Part shown: piece after piece, positions 9,541 through 19,303 of the stretch
How the letters are laid out: every line of letters begins with the position of its first letter
Position numbering within the stretch: position 1 is the stretch's first letter
From: Arsenophonus sp031446105
Lineage (GTDB): Bacteria > Pseudomonadota > Gammaproteobacteria > Enterobacterales > Enterobacteriaceae
Assembly (NCBI GenBank): GCA_031446105.1
Contig: CP132907.1
Location: 1-64,000, forward strand
DNA length: 64,000 nucleotides
Reading direction: 5' to 3'
Notes under the pieces: model-generated
What the model saw: the letters and a program-made list of their open reading frames with translations, nothing else
What the model was told of the DNA's origin: nothing
Databases searched by the model: none
Program-made: the position numbers and the translations under genes

Positions 9541-11879
9541 TTTATATTTAACTCAGTATATTTGATTGATCTATAAAAAAAATTTAATAATTATTTAAAA
9601 AAAATAAAAAAATATTTTAATTTTTAAATTCTAATTATTAAAAATATAATTTTTTATTAAAATATATAAATTTTTTAAAAAAAAGAATCTTTTTTATTTT
9701 TTTAATTGTATTATATATTTTTTAAGAACTTAAATTTTTTTAATTATCATTTTATATTTTTTATTAGCTTATTTTTTATAAAATATAGCAAAATATTTTT
9801 ATATTTTAGAATATTTAAAAATTTAATCAATAATTGTTTTATAAGAAAAATTCGAAAAAATATTAATTATTTTTCTATGTTATTACATAAAAATAAAATA
9901 AAAATAATATTTAAATTTTATATTTTTATGTTAAATAGTATGTAAAAATATTTTTTAAATTTTTTATGTCTATTATAATTTTTATAAACTTTTGTATATT
10001 ATCAAATATTTATATAAAAGATATTTTTTCCTAAAAAAATAATAAATTTTGATTATTTTTTGTATTTTTATTATAAAAATCTATGTATTTTTTATTTTAA
10101 AAAACATATTAATAGAATAATAATACTAAATATTAATATTAGGTATACCGGTAAAGAATTGTCGTATATTTTTGTTGTTTTTTAAAATCATGTACTCATA
10201 TTATATGTATTTTTATATGTATTTATTTTTTAAAAAGTTATAATTTTATTAAAATAAAATATTTTATCAATTGTATTAAAGTATGTTATATTTATTTTGA
10301 TATTTAAATTAAAATAAATAAAAAGTTATGTTATATTAATATTAATTTAATAAAATTTTCTAATATTAATTTATTTTAAATTTTTTGAATATATATTCAA
10401 TAAAATTTTTTTTATTTATAATAAAAGTGATTTTATGTATACCTTGAAAAGATTCTTTCATATTTTTTCCATGTTCTAATTTTTTTTGTTGTTTTATGAT
10501 TTTTATTTAATAGTAATATAAAATTTAATAATTTTTTTAAAATATAATAGTTTTTTTATAATTTTTACTAATTTTAAATACTTCAATATTTTTTATGTAA
10601 AAAAAATTAGTTTGTTTTTTAATACGTAAACTGGAAGTATATAGTTTGGGGTTATATTTTTTTGATAAATAAAGTAAAATACGTTTTCTAGTGTAATAAA
10701 AATTCATGATTTTTTTATGTTGGTTAGGACAATTAAAATAAAAAAAGCGTTATCACTAGTTTTTAATGGAATCATAATTTTTTGTTTTTTTATAATATTT
10801 AATTTCTATTGTATTTTTTTACAAAAAAAAATTAATTAAAAAATTATTTAAAATTTTATTAAGTTTTTTTATGCATAAAAAAACTTTTTTAAATTAATAA
10901 AATATTTTATAATATATTATACAATTTTGTTTAGATAAAAATATGTTTAAATAAGTGAAAAGGTAATTAAATAAGTTGATTATAGATAAATTTAAGTTAG
11001 TAATCTGATTTTTTATTTTTATATATTTAAAAAATTAATATTTAAATTAAGTATTTTTTAATAATTTACTATATTAGCATTATATTTTTTTTTAAAAATA
11101 AATTTTTATTTAACTTTAATATATTTTATTTCAGAAATTATAAAGAAGGTGATTTTTATATAAAAATTAATAAATTTAGTAAAATTTTAATATAAGTGAC
11201 AAAAATATTTTTTATGTTTTTTTAGATTAATACAAATTAACGGTTATGATTTTTTTGTTAAAGATATGTTTATTATCTTTATTTTATGTAATATAATGTA
11301 TGAAAAATATAAATTTTAATATATTTTATGCTTTATTTTAAATGTTTTAATTTTAATTAAAAATTAAAAATTATGAGTTTATGTTATTTTTTTGTTTTAT
11401 ATAAAAATTTATATAAAATATATTTTTTGATTTTTTTTGCGATAAATTTTGTCTTATTATTTGATAATATTGATATTTCTAATAATTTCTTAATTAATTA
11501 ATCTTAATTTTTAATTAATCTAAATTTTGTTGGTTTATATATTTTATTTAAATAAAAATTTACATATTTTTTCTTTTAGTAGTAAGTTTTTTTGTTTTTT
11601 ATGTATTTAAAAGTCATTTATATTATAAACTTTTTATTAAATACTATAGTACACTTTTAAAAGTATATTTTTTAATATTATTATAGAATAAAATATTATT
11701 TGATTTTATTTTTTAATTACTAAAAATAAAATAAGTTAAATGTAATCATAAATGTTATTAAACAAATATTTGTGTTTTTTAAAAATAAAAAACAAAAATG
11801 AATTTATTTTTTTATAAAAAACAGATAAATTAAAATATCATTGTATGTATTTTAATTAAGTAATTAGAATAAAGATAAA
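9541..11879. other. Gene desert between minC and the pncB fossil
   Basis: About 2.3 kb of very AT-rich sequence full of stops in all frames. The only open frames are short and of low complexity. The most gene-like piece is a 56-codon minus-strand frame at 10537-10707 with mixed composition (begins MNFYYTRKRILLYLSKKY). A second short frame on the same strand (MIPLKTSDNAFFILIVL...) ends where it begins, as if one gene had been frameshifted. I cannot identify the family. No tRNA or other RNA gene is visible. Confidence 0.5.
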
Positions 11880-12210
11880 TTTTAGATGTTCATGATATTT
11901 TATTTTTAATATTAACAAATAAATATTATTGTAAAAAAATAAATGTTTTTTAAGATGTAAGTGATGATATTTAAAAATTATTAATAGATTTATCATCATA
12001 ATATAGATTTGCCATATATTTTTATATTTATAAAAAATGGTATAAATTTTTATTTAAATAGTTTTTAAAAAAATATATTTTTATAAAATTTGTTTACAAA
12101 TTTATTGTTCAGATAAAGTGCAGGAATACAAATAAAATATTTTATTTTTTAAAATTAAAAATATTTAAATACAGTTGAAGAAATAAATTAATATATTTAA
12201 TAAATGTTAT
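11880..12210 (+). pseudogene. pncB: Probable fossil of pncB (nicotinate phosphoribosyltransferase), C-terminal part
   Basis: In E. coli pncB lies directly upstream of asnS in the same orientation, as this stretch does. Frame-by-frame reading gives scattered matches in the right order to the PncB C-terminus: SDDI at 11960-11971 (family SDNL), RFAI near 12005-12016 (family SFGIG), and KFVYKF followed by a frameshift and SD and SAG near 12086-12135 (family KPVAKLSDSPG). Stops and frameshifts lie between them. Chance matches are easy in such AT-rich DNA, so this call rests on order plus synteny and remains tentative. Confidence 0.42.
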
Positions 12211-12388
12211 ATTGAGATAAAAATTAATTAATAGTTATATAAATATTTAACAATTAAGTTAGTTTAAAAAATATATATAAAAATATTAGATTATTTTGAT
12301 TTTTAATTGATGTATCTTTAAATTCTAAATGTATTAATAAAAAATATTAAAATATAATATATAATTTTTAAACTTATAAGAGAATTTT

Positions 12389-13789
12389 ATGAAAAAAACG
12401 ACTATACTAGAAGTAGTAAAAGGTCGTCTTAAAATAGGTGACATAGCAACTGTTTGTGGTTGGGTTCGGACAAGAAGAGATTCAAAAGGAGGGTTTTCAT
12501 TTCTTGCTGTTTATGATGGTTCTTGTTTTAATTCTTTACAAGTAATTATCACAAATCAGTTACCTAATTATAAAAATGAAGTTTTAAGTTTAACAACTGG
12601 TTGTTCTGTTAAAATAATAGGTGTTGTAAAACAATCTATAGGTAAAAAACAAAATTATGAATTAATGGCAACTCAAGTAAATGTAATAGGTTTGGTAGAG
12701 AATCCAAATAAATACCCATTAGCTGCAAAAAATCATAGTTTTGAATATTTACGTAAAATTGCGCATTTGCGTCCTCGTAGTAATTTTATTGGTGCAATTG
12801 CGCGTATTCGAAATACATTAACTCATGCGATTCATGATTTTTTTTATAATGAAGGATATATTTGGCTATCAACGCCAATTATTACTACTTCAAATACAGA
12901 AGGGATCGGTGAAATGTTTCGTGTTTCTACTTTAGATTTTCATAATATCCACAAAATAAATAAATATAAAGTTGACTTCTCTAATGATTTTTTTGGTAGA
13001 GAAGCATTTTTAACTGTATCAGGACAATTAAATGCTGAAGCTTATGCTTGTGCATTAAGTAAAATTTACACATTTGGTCCAGTTTTTCGAGCAGAAAATT
13101 CTAATACTAGTAGACATTTATCGGAATTTTGGATGGTAGAACCAGAGGTGGCTTTTGCCGATTTAAATGATATTCTACTTCTTGCTGAAAAAATGTTAAA
13201 ATATATTTTTAGAAAAGTTTTAAAAGAAAGTAGTGATGATCTGATGTTTTTTGTTGAACGGATAGACAAAAAAGTTATAAATCGATTAGAAAATATTATT
13301 ATTTCTGATTTTCAAAAAATTGATTATACAGAGGCTATTCAAGTTCTAAAAAAATGTAATAAAAAATTTAAAAATACAGTATTTTGGGGTGTAGATTTTT
13401 CTTCTGAACACGAAAGATATTTAACTGAAGAATATTTTAAAATGCCGGTAATAGTCAAGCATTATCCAAAAGATATTAAAGCATTCTATATGCGTATTAA
13501 TGATGATAATAAAACAGTTGCTGCTATGGATTTACTTGTACCAGGTATTGGAGAAATTATTGGTGGTTCTCAACGTGAAGAACGTCTTGATAAACTTGAT
13601 TTGCGCATGCAAGAAATAGGATTGAAGAAAGAAGATTATTACTGGTATCGCGATTTACGTCGTTATGGAACTGTACCTCATTCCGGATTTGGTTTAGGGT
13701 TAGAACGTTTAATTGCTTATGTTACTGGTGTAAATAATATTCGTGATACTATCGCGTTTCCGCGTATGCCCCGTAATGCAAGTTTTTAA
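12389..13789 (+). CDS. asnS: Asparagine--tRNA ligase
   Basis: Class IIb aminoacyl-tRNA synthetase of 466 residues, the E. coli length. The N-terminal OB-fold anticodon-binding domain (about 1-100, with VCGWVRTRRDSKGGFSF) is followed by the catalytic domain: motif 2 around FRAENSNTSRHLSEFWMVEPE and motif 3 GFGLGLERLIAYVTG near the C-terminus. The protein ends PRNASF. It begins the conserved asnS-ompF-aspC order. A ribosome binding site AAGAGAA precedes the ATG. Confidence 0.99.
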   Translation: MKKTTILEVVKGRLKIGDIATVCGWVRTRRDSKGGFSFLAVYDGSCFNSLQVIITNQLPNYKNEVLSLTTGCSVKIIGVVKQSIGKKQNYELMATQVNVIGLVENPNKYPLAAKNHSFEYLRKIAHLRPRSNFIGAIARIRNTLTHAIHDFFYNEGYIWLSTPIITTSNTEGIGEMFRVSTLDFHNIHKINKYKVDFSNDFFGREAFLTVSGQLNAEAYACALSKIYTFGPVFRAENSNTSRHLSEFWMVEPEVAFADLNDILLLAEKMLKYIFRKVLKESSDDLMFFVERIDKKVINRLENIIISDFQKIDYTEAIQVLKKCNKKFKNTVFWGVDFSSEHERYLTEEYFKMPVIVKHYPKDIKAFYMRINDDNKTVAAMDLLVPGIGEIIGGSQREERLDKLDLRMQEIGLKKEDYYWYRDLRRYGTVPHSGFGLGLERLIAYVTGVNNIRDTIAFPRMPRNASF

Positions 13790-14103
13790 TTTTTTTTATT
13801 TAAAGATTTTTGAATTTTTATAAATAACAAAGTATCATGAAGTAATATTTTTTATTTTATATTTTTTAATAAAAAATCAAAAAAATTATTATTTAAATTT
13901 TTAGATATATTATTTCTTTATTATTTAAACTATAATTTTTATGTAATTTTCAAAGTAAATATTTTTTTTAATGGAAAAATGTAATAAAATATTATAATAT
14001 AACATTAATTAGATATTTTAAAATTAATGGTAATTTTTTGAATTAATAAAAAAATGTATTTATCTTAGTAATACATGTCTGAATAACACCAGTGAGGGCA
14101 ATA
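13790..14103. promoter_or_regulatory. asnS-ompF intergenic region with ompF leader
   Basis: A 314-base gap that must carry the porin promoter. Just upstream of the start, a 7-bp inverted repeat ATGTATT (14054-14060) / AATACAT (14070-14076) could form a small leader hairpin. The ribosome binding site GAGGG at 14094-14098 and the following ATGATG closely resemble the E. coli ompF translation start. I see no clear OmpR boxes, and the promoter itself cannot be fixed by eye in such AT-rich DNA. Confidence 0.4.
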
Positions 14104-15513
14104 ATGATGAAGCGCAATATTCTTGCAATAGTAATTCCGGTTTTATTAGCTGGAACAGTACACGCAGCTGAAATCTATAATAAAGATGGAGATACAGTAG
14201 ATATATATGGTAAAGTAGATGTCCATCACTTATTTTCAAAAAATAGCATTAATGAAGAAAGTGATAATTCACGTGTTCATATTGGTATAAAAGGTGAAAC
14301 ACAAATCTCTGATAAATTATCTGGTTTTGGTCGGTTTGAATGGAATGAAAAAACAAATAAACGTGAAGATGATAATAAAAATAGAAATCATATAGCATAT
14401 GCCGGTTTAAAGTTTGCTGATTTTGGTTCATTGGATTATGGTCGTAATTATACTGTATTGCACGATGTAAAAGCATGGACTGAAGTACTTCCTTTACATT
14501 CCGGAAAAGCTGTATATCAGATTGATGATTATATGACTAGTCATAACCGCAATTTATTAACTTATCGTAGTAATGATTTTTTTGGCTTTTTTGATGGATT
14601 AAATTTAGCTTTACAGTATCAGAGAAAAAATACCGAAAACAATAAATCAGATATTGAAAATGCTTTTCAAAATAATGGTGATGGTTTTGGTATATCAGCA
14701 AATTATGATCTTGGATGGGGTGTTATGTTAGGTGCTGGTTATAATAAATCTAACATTGGAATTAATTATAATACATCTAATGTAAAAACAGAAAACGTGA
14801 ATTTAAGTTTATTAAATAATAATGAATCTAATAAATCTAATGAACAAAATAAATCTGCTACATCTAATAAATCTAATGAAGCAAGTAAATTTGCTCTATC
14901 TAGTCCTAATAAATCTAATGAACAAAATAAATCTGCTGCATCTAATAAATCTAATGAACAAAATAAATCTGCTACATCTAATAAATCTAATGAAATAAAA
15001 AACACTAATAATGTTAATGTATTAAATACCAATAATAAAATTCAGTCAGAAAAAAATGTTAAAACAACTGAAAATTCTGTTGATAAAGATTCTCAAGCTT
15101 GGAATATTGGTTTAAAATATAATGCAAATAATATTTATTTAGCAGCACTTTATGGTAAAGCCTATCATAATGTGGATAATTTTGCTGGCAAATTAGATAA
15201 TTTTGATATAAAACAAAAAGTTAATACAACTGAAAATATTGAAGTTGTTGCTCAATATTTGTTTGATGACATTTCTTTAAAACCATCAATCGCTTATGTA
15301 CAATCTAAAGGAAAAGATTTTATTAATATTGATAATGCTAAAAAAGAAGATTTAACAAAATATATTTCTTTAGGTGCTTTTTATTATTTCAACAAACATT
15401 TGACAGCAGTTGTTGATTATAAAATTAATTTAATACACAGTAATGATTTTATAAAAAAATATTCTATTAATAAAGACAATATTTTTGGTTTAGGTTTAGT
15501 TTATAAATTTTAG
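14104..15513 (+). CDS. ompF: OmpF/OmpC-type outer-membrane porin with tandem-repeat insertion in a surface loop
   Basis: Trimeric 16-strand porin for passive diffusion of small solutes. I start at ATG 14104 (MMKRNILAIVIP), as in E. coli OmpF, not at the in-frame GTG at 14092 that overlaps the ribosome binding site. The signal peptide ends ...GTVHA before AEIYN. Strands up to QYQRKN and from WNIGLKYNANNIYLAALYG to the terminal Phe (GLVYKF) align well with OmpF. The protein is 469 residues against 362. Most of the excess is an Asn/Ser/Lys/Glu-rich insertion with a 12-residue repeat in the region of loop L5. The loop-L3 constriction motif PEFGG reads PLHSG here, so a key pore acid is lost. Located between asnS and aspC as in E. 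coli. Confidence 0.95.
   Translation: MMKRNILAIVIPVLLAGTVHAAEIYNKDGDTVDIYGKVDVHHLFSKNSINEESDNSRVHIGIKGETQISDKLSGFGRFEWNEKTNKREDDNKNRNHIAYAGLKFADFGSLDYGRNYTVLHDVKAWTEVLPLHSGKAVYQIDDYMTSHNRNLLTYRSNDFFGFFDGLNLALQYQRKNTENNKSDIENAFQNNGDGFGISANYDLGWGVMLGAGYNKSNIGINYNTSNVKTENVNLSLLNNNESNKSNEQNKSATSNKSNEASKFALSSPNKSNEQNKSAASNKSNEQNKSATSNKSNEIKNTNNVNVLNTNNKIQSEKNVKTTENSVDKDSQAWNIGLKYNANNIYLAALYGKAYHNVDNFAGKLDNFDIKQKVNTTENIEVVAQYLFDDISLKPSIAYVQSKGKDFINIDNAKKEDLTKYISLGAFYYFNKHLTAVVDYKINLIHSNDFIKKYSINKDNIFGLGLVYKF
14830..14994 (+). repeat. 36-base tandem repeat inside ompF (12-residue unit NKSNEQNKSATS)
   Basis: Copies at 14830-14865, 14908-14943 and 14944-14979 are nearly identical (one base differs, T/A in residue 10). 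A divergent, longer copy lies at 14866-14907 and a partial one at 14980-14994. All are in frame, so copy-number change by slippage would not disrupt the barrel. The unit is itself built from two related halves (NKSNEQ and NKSATS). It lies between the strands equivalent to beta-9 and beta-10 of OmpF, which places it in a loop predicted to face outward. Confidence 0.93.
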
Positions 15514-15557
15514 TTTAAGTAAAAAGGTTATATATAAAAAGTATATTGTATAAAATT

Positions 15558-15582
15558 AAGCAGCGCTTTTGCGCTGCTTTAT
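15558..15582 (+). terminator. Rho-independent terminator after ompF
   Basis: Perfect 9-bp GC-rich stem AAGCAGCGC (15558-15566) and GCGCTGCTT (15571-15579) with a TTTT loop and a short T-containing tail, 44 bases after the ompF stop. It stands out sharply from the AT-rich background and separates ompF from aspC. Confidence 0.92.
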
Positions 15583-15729
15583 TATTAATAAAATAAAATG
15601 TATGATTTAATATTAATATATTTATATTTGATATATTATGAATAGTAAAAATATTTTTAAATAGTTTTTTTAAGATTTTTATTTTTTAAAAAATAATTAA
15701 ATTTATAGTTGTATAATTGGAATTATTAT

Positions 15730-16920
15730 ATGTTAGAAAATATTGTAAATGCTCCTAAAGATCCTATTTTAGGATTAGTAGAAAGTTTTAATGCTGACTT
15801 ACGTAAACAAAAAATTAATTTAAGTGTTGGTGTTTATAAAGATCAAAATGGAAAAACCCCTATACTGCGCTCTGTTAAAAAAGCAGAAGAATATTTATTA
15901 AAAAAAGAAATTACTAAAAATTATTTACCTATAAGTGGCAATAAAATTTTTGCAATTCTTACTCAATCATTATTATTTACCAGTAATCATCCTGTTATTA
16001 TTGAAAATAGAGCTCGTACTATACAAGCATTAGGTGGAACAGGTGCATTACATCTTGCTGCTGAATTTATTGCCAAAAAGACATCGTGTAAAAGAATTTG
16101 GTTAAGTAAACCTACTTGGCATAACCATAATAATATATTTAAAAATTTTGGTTTAAAAATATGTTATTATAATTATTATGATAGTGTTAAAAACAAGCTT
16201 GATTTTTCTGGAATGTTAAGTAATTTAGATGATTTAAAATCTAGTGATGTGTTATTATTACATGGTTGCTGTCATAATCCTACTGGTATTGATTTAAGTA
16301 AAGACCAATGGGAAATTTTGTCAAAATTTGTTTCAGAAAAAAAAGTTTTACCTATTTTTGATTTTGCATACCAAGGTTTTGCCAAAAGTTTAGAAAAAGA
16401 TGTAGAAGGTTTACAAATTTTTAGTTATAAAAATCCCGAAATTATTGTCGCTACTTCTTATTCTAAAAATTTTAGTTTATATAATGAACGTATTGGTGCT
16501 TGCACTATTATTGCTAGTGATAAAAATCAAGCAGATTGTATTTTTAGTCAAATGCAATCAATTGTTAGAGCTAATTATTCAAGTCCTCCTTTTCATGGAG
16601 CTGCTATTGTCACAACTATTTTATCAGATGAAATTTTAAAAAAAGAGTGGATTGAAGAGTTAACAATTATGCGGCAAAGAATTCAGCGTATGAGGCAATT
16701 ATTGGTAAATACATTATTTGAAAAAGGTGCAAAAAAAGATTTTAATTTTATTAATAAACAAAACGGAATGTTTTCATTTAGTGGTCTTACTGAATCTCAA
16801 GTTATAAAGTTGCGTGAAAAATATGGGATTTATATAGTTCATTCAGGACGTATTAATGTTGCTGGTTTAATGTTAGAAAACATAGTTCCTTTGTGTAAAG
16901 CAATTATTGATGTATTGTAA
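15730..16920 (+). CDS. aspC: Aspartate aminotransferase
   Basis: PLP-dependent class I aminotransferase interconverting aspartate/oxaloacetate and glutamate/2-oxoglutarate; it also acts on aromatic keto acids. From the ATG at 15730 (MLENIVNAPKDPILGL) it has 396 residues, identical to E. coli AspC, so I prefer this over a TTG 21 bases upstream. Conserved segments are GTGALHLAAEF, HGCCHNPTGID, DFAYQGFA, and the PLP lysine in SYSKNFSLYNER (about residue 246). Third gene of the asnS-ompF-aspC block. It may supply aspartate, or a last transamination step for amino acids passed to the host (inference). Confidence 0.98.
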   Translation: MLENIVNAPKDPILGLVESFNADLRKQKINLSVGVYKDQNGKTPILRSVKKAEEYLLKKEITKNYLPISGNKIFAILTQSLLFTSNHPVIIENRARTIQALGGTGALHLAAEFIAKKTSCKRIWLSKPTWHNHNNIFKNFGLKICYYNYYDSVKNKLDFSGMLSNLDDLKSSDVLLLHGCCHNPTGIDLSKDQWEILSKFVSEKKVLPIFDFAYQGFAKSLEKDVEGLQIFSYKNPEIIVATSYSKNFSLYNERIGACTIIASDKNQADCIFSQMQSIVRANYSSPPFHGAAIVTTILSDEILKKEWIEELTIMRQRIQRMRQLLVNTLFEKGAKKDFNFINKQNGMFSFSGLTESQVIKLREKYGIYIVHSGRINVAGLMLENIVPLCKAIIDVL

Positions 16921-17220
16921 GGAGTCTTTAATTATTAAAAAGAAGATAAATAACTAAATAATTTTTATATAATAATTATATTTTTTAATGATGAAATAAA
17001 ATATTTAAAATAGTTATGCAATATATTAAATTATTTTTAATATCTATAAATAATATTTTAGTAATATTTTTTAATTTTTATATTTTTTATGTTAATGCAT
17101 TAATTAAAATATTTTTTATTATAGGTAATATTGTTTGTTTTATAAAAAAAATATTAAAATTTTACGTAGAATTTTTCATAAAAATTTTAGATAACTGTAA
17201 CATATAATATTATAAAATAA

Positions 17221-18267
17221 TTAACGACCAGATTTTAATTTTTGAAAATAACTTTCATATAATATATTAGAGTTTCCTACATCATCCTGCCATTCTCCTT
17301 TTTTGAGTATTTCTTCATCAGGATATAAAGTATTATCTTTAATGACTTCTATTGGCAATTGTTTTTTTGCCAGTAAATTTAGTGTAGGATAACCGATTTT
17401 CTGAGAAACCTTAGCAGCAATATCAGGTCTTAATAAAAAATCAATTAATTTAATTGCACCTTCAATATTTTTTGCATTAGATGGGATAGCTAAACTATCC
17501 ATCCAAAAAATCCCACCTTCTTTGCTCCAAATGAATTGTATTGGGGCACCTGATTTTCGTGCTACATAAGCTGAACCATTCCATAGCATTCCTAAATTAA
17601 CTTCACCTTGAAGAAAAGGATTAGCAGGATTATCCGAATTAAATGCCATAATGTTTGGCATTAATTTTTTTAATTCTTCGTATGCTGCTTTTATTAATTT
17701 TGGATCTGTAGTATTACCTGAATAACCTAATTTTAATAATGCCATTTGAAATACTTCTCGTGCATCATCAGTTAATAATATTTTGTTTTTGTATTCTGGT
17801 TTCCATAAATCTGACCAAGATGAAATATTTTTTGGATCAATTACATCAGTGTTTATGCCAATTCCTGTTGCTCCCCAAATATAAGGAATTGAATAATCAT
17901 TGTTAGGGTCAAATGATTTATGTAATAAATTTGGATCAAGATTTTTAAATTGACTTAATTTTGTTTTATCAATTTTTTGAAGCATACCTTCTTTTCTCAT
18001 TTTTGCTATAAAATAAGTTGAAGGTACTATTAAATCATATGCATTATTAGTATAAGTTTTTAATTTTATATACATACTTTCGTTAGATTCATAAGTAGAA
18101 TAAATTACTTTTATTCCGGTTTCTTTAGTAAATTGATTTAATAAACCAGAAGGAACATATTCTGACCAATTATAAAAATATAATGTTTTGTTATTATTGA
18201 TAGCTATTGCTGATGTAATAAACATAGCTATAAACCATGTTTGAATCCATAATATTTTTTTTTTCAT
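17221..18267 (-). CDS. potD: Spermidine/putrescine ABC transporter periplasmic binding protein
   Basis: Captures polyamines in the periplasm for the PotABC importer. It has 348 residues, as in E. coli. An N-terminal signal sequence (MKKKILWIQTWFIAMFITSAIA) precedes TLYFYNWSEYVPSGLL. Family segments EGMLQKIDKTKL, YIWGATGIGIN, LWNGSAYVARKSG and GGIFWMDSLAIP are present. It is the last gene of potABCD, 238 bases downstream of potC, so it might use extra transcription signals of its own. No terminator is obvious after it. Confidence 0.98.
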   Translation of the reverse strand: MKKKILWIQTWFIAMFITSAIAINNNKTLYFYNWSEYVPSGLLNQFTKETGIKVIYSTYESNESMYIKLKTYTNNAYDLIVPSTYFIAKMRKEGMLQKIDKTKLSQFKNLDPNLLHKSFDPNNDYSIPYIWGATGIGINTDVIDPKNISSWSDLWKPEYKNKILLTDDAREVFQMALLKLGYSGNTTDPKLIKAAYEELKKLMPNIMAFNSDNPANPFLQGEVNLGMLWNGSAYVARKSGAPIQFIWSKEGGIFWMDSLAIPSNAKNIEGAIKLIDFLLRPDIAAKVSQKIGYPTLNLLAKKQLPIEVIKDNTLYPDEEILKKGEWQDDVGNSNILYESYFQKLKSGR

Positions 18268-18505
18268 ATATTATTTCTTTATAAAATTATTGATTTAATT
18301 TTAATTATTTTAATTGTTTATTTTAGATAAGTATTATATGCAGCAATTAAGATTGGGTAAAGAATATCAATATTTATTTAATACATTTTATTTTTTAAGA
18401 TATTTTTTTAATTTAGTTATTTTTTAAAGATAAAATTTTATATAAGAAAAAATGACATTTTAATAAAATTTTATAAAAATGTTATGATAATTGATTTTTT
18501 TATTA

Positions 18506-19303
18506 CTATGAAGTTGATTGAATAAATATGTTTTTATTTATATTCTTTAAAATCCACTTACTTAAAAAAACAAGTATTAAAGAAAATAATAATAAAATTG
18601 TTGCTAAAGCATTAATTTCTGGTGAAATGCCTATTTTTACCATTGAATAAATTTTTAAAGGCAAAATTTCATAATTTGGTCCAGTAACAAAAGAAGATAT
18701 AATTACATCATCCATAGAAAGTGTAAAACTTAATAACCAAGAAGAAATGACAGAAGGTAATATTAATGGTAAAATAACATTTTTCAAAATTATAATTTCA
18801 TTAGCTCCTAAATCTCTGGCAGCTTCTAGCATTTTTACATCAAAATCTTTTAATCTTGCATAAACATTAATTACAACAAAAGGTAAAGAAAATGTAATAT
18901 GAGAAAAAAGTAGAGATAAAAAACCTAAAGAAATTCCTAGTAAGATAAATAGTAATAATAAAGAAATTGCCATCACGATGTCTGGAGACATCATAACAAT
19001 AAATAACATACTTCCAACAAATGATTTTCCTTTAAATTGATAACGAAATAAAGCTACTGCTGTTAATGAACCAATAAAAGTAGCAGAAGTTGCAGAAATT
19101 ATTGCTATAGTTAATGAGTGCCATGCAGCTTGTAATAGGCTATCATTATTCCATAATATATTATACCAATCAATTGTAAAACCTTTCCATACATTACCAA
19201 ATCTTGAAATATTAAAAGAATTTATGATCAAAATTATGATTGAAATGTATAAATAAGCATAAATAATGATTAAAAAACTTATTTTTAAAAACCATTTAAT
19301 CAT
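18506..19303 (-). CDS. potC: Spermidine/putrescine ABC transporter permease PotC
   Basis: Inner-membrane permease subunit of 265 residues (264 in E. coli) with about six hydrophobic membrane segments. The ABC-permease EAA loop reads LEAARDLGANEIIILKNVILP. The start overlaps the end of potB by four bases (ATGA), which implies translational coupling. It pairs with PotB to form the channel driven by PotA. Confidence 0.98.
   Translation of the reverse strand: MIKWFLKISFLIIIYAYLYISIIILIINSFNISRFGNVWKGFTIDWYNILWNNDSLLQAAWHSLTIAIISATSATFIGSLTAVALFRYQFKGKSFVGSMLFIVMMSPDIVMAISLLLLFILLGISLGFLSLLFSHITFSLPFVVINVYARLKDFDVKMLEAARDLGANEIIILKNVILPLILPSVISSWLLSFTLSMDDVIISSFVTGPNYEILPLKIYSMVKIGISPEINALATILLLFSLILVFLSKWILKNINKNIFIQSTS

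Noticed and set aside
9706..9945. 79-codon plus-strand frame rich in Phe, Ile and Lys
   Set aside because: Composition is simply that of AT-rich DNA read in frame; no ribosome binding site and no recognisable motif.
14766..15032. 88-codon antisense frame with Leu/Asp-rich repeats
   Set aside because: Direct antisense image of the ompF tandem repeat, so its repetitive look is not independent evidence of a protein.
17016..17207. 63-codon hydrophobic frame between aspC and potD
   Set aside because: Low-complexity Phe/Ile/Asn translation of AT-rich intergenic DNA, no start signal, no family resemblance.
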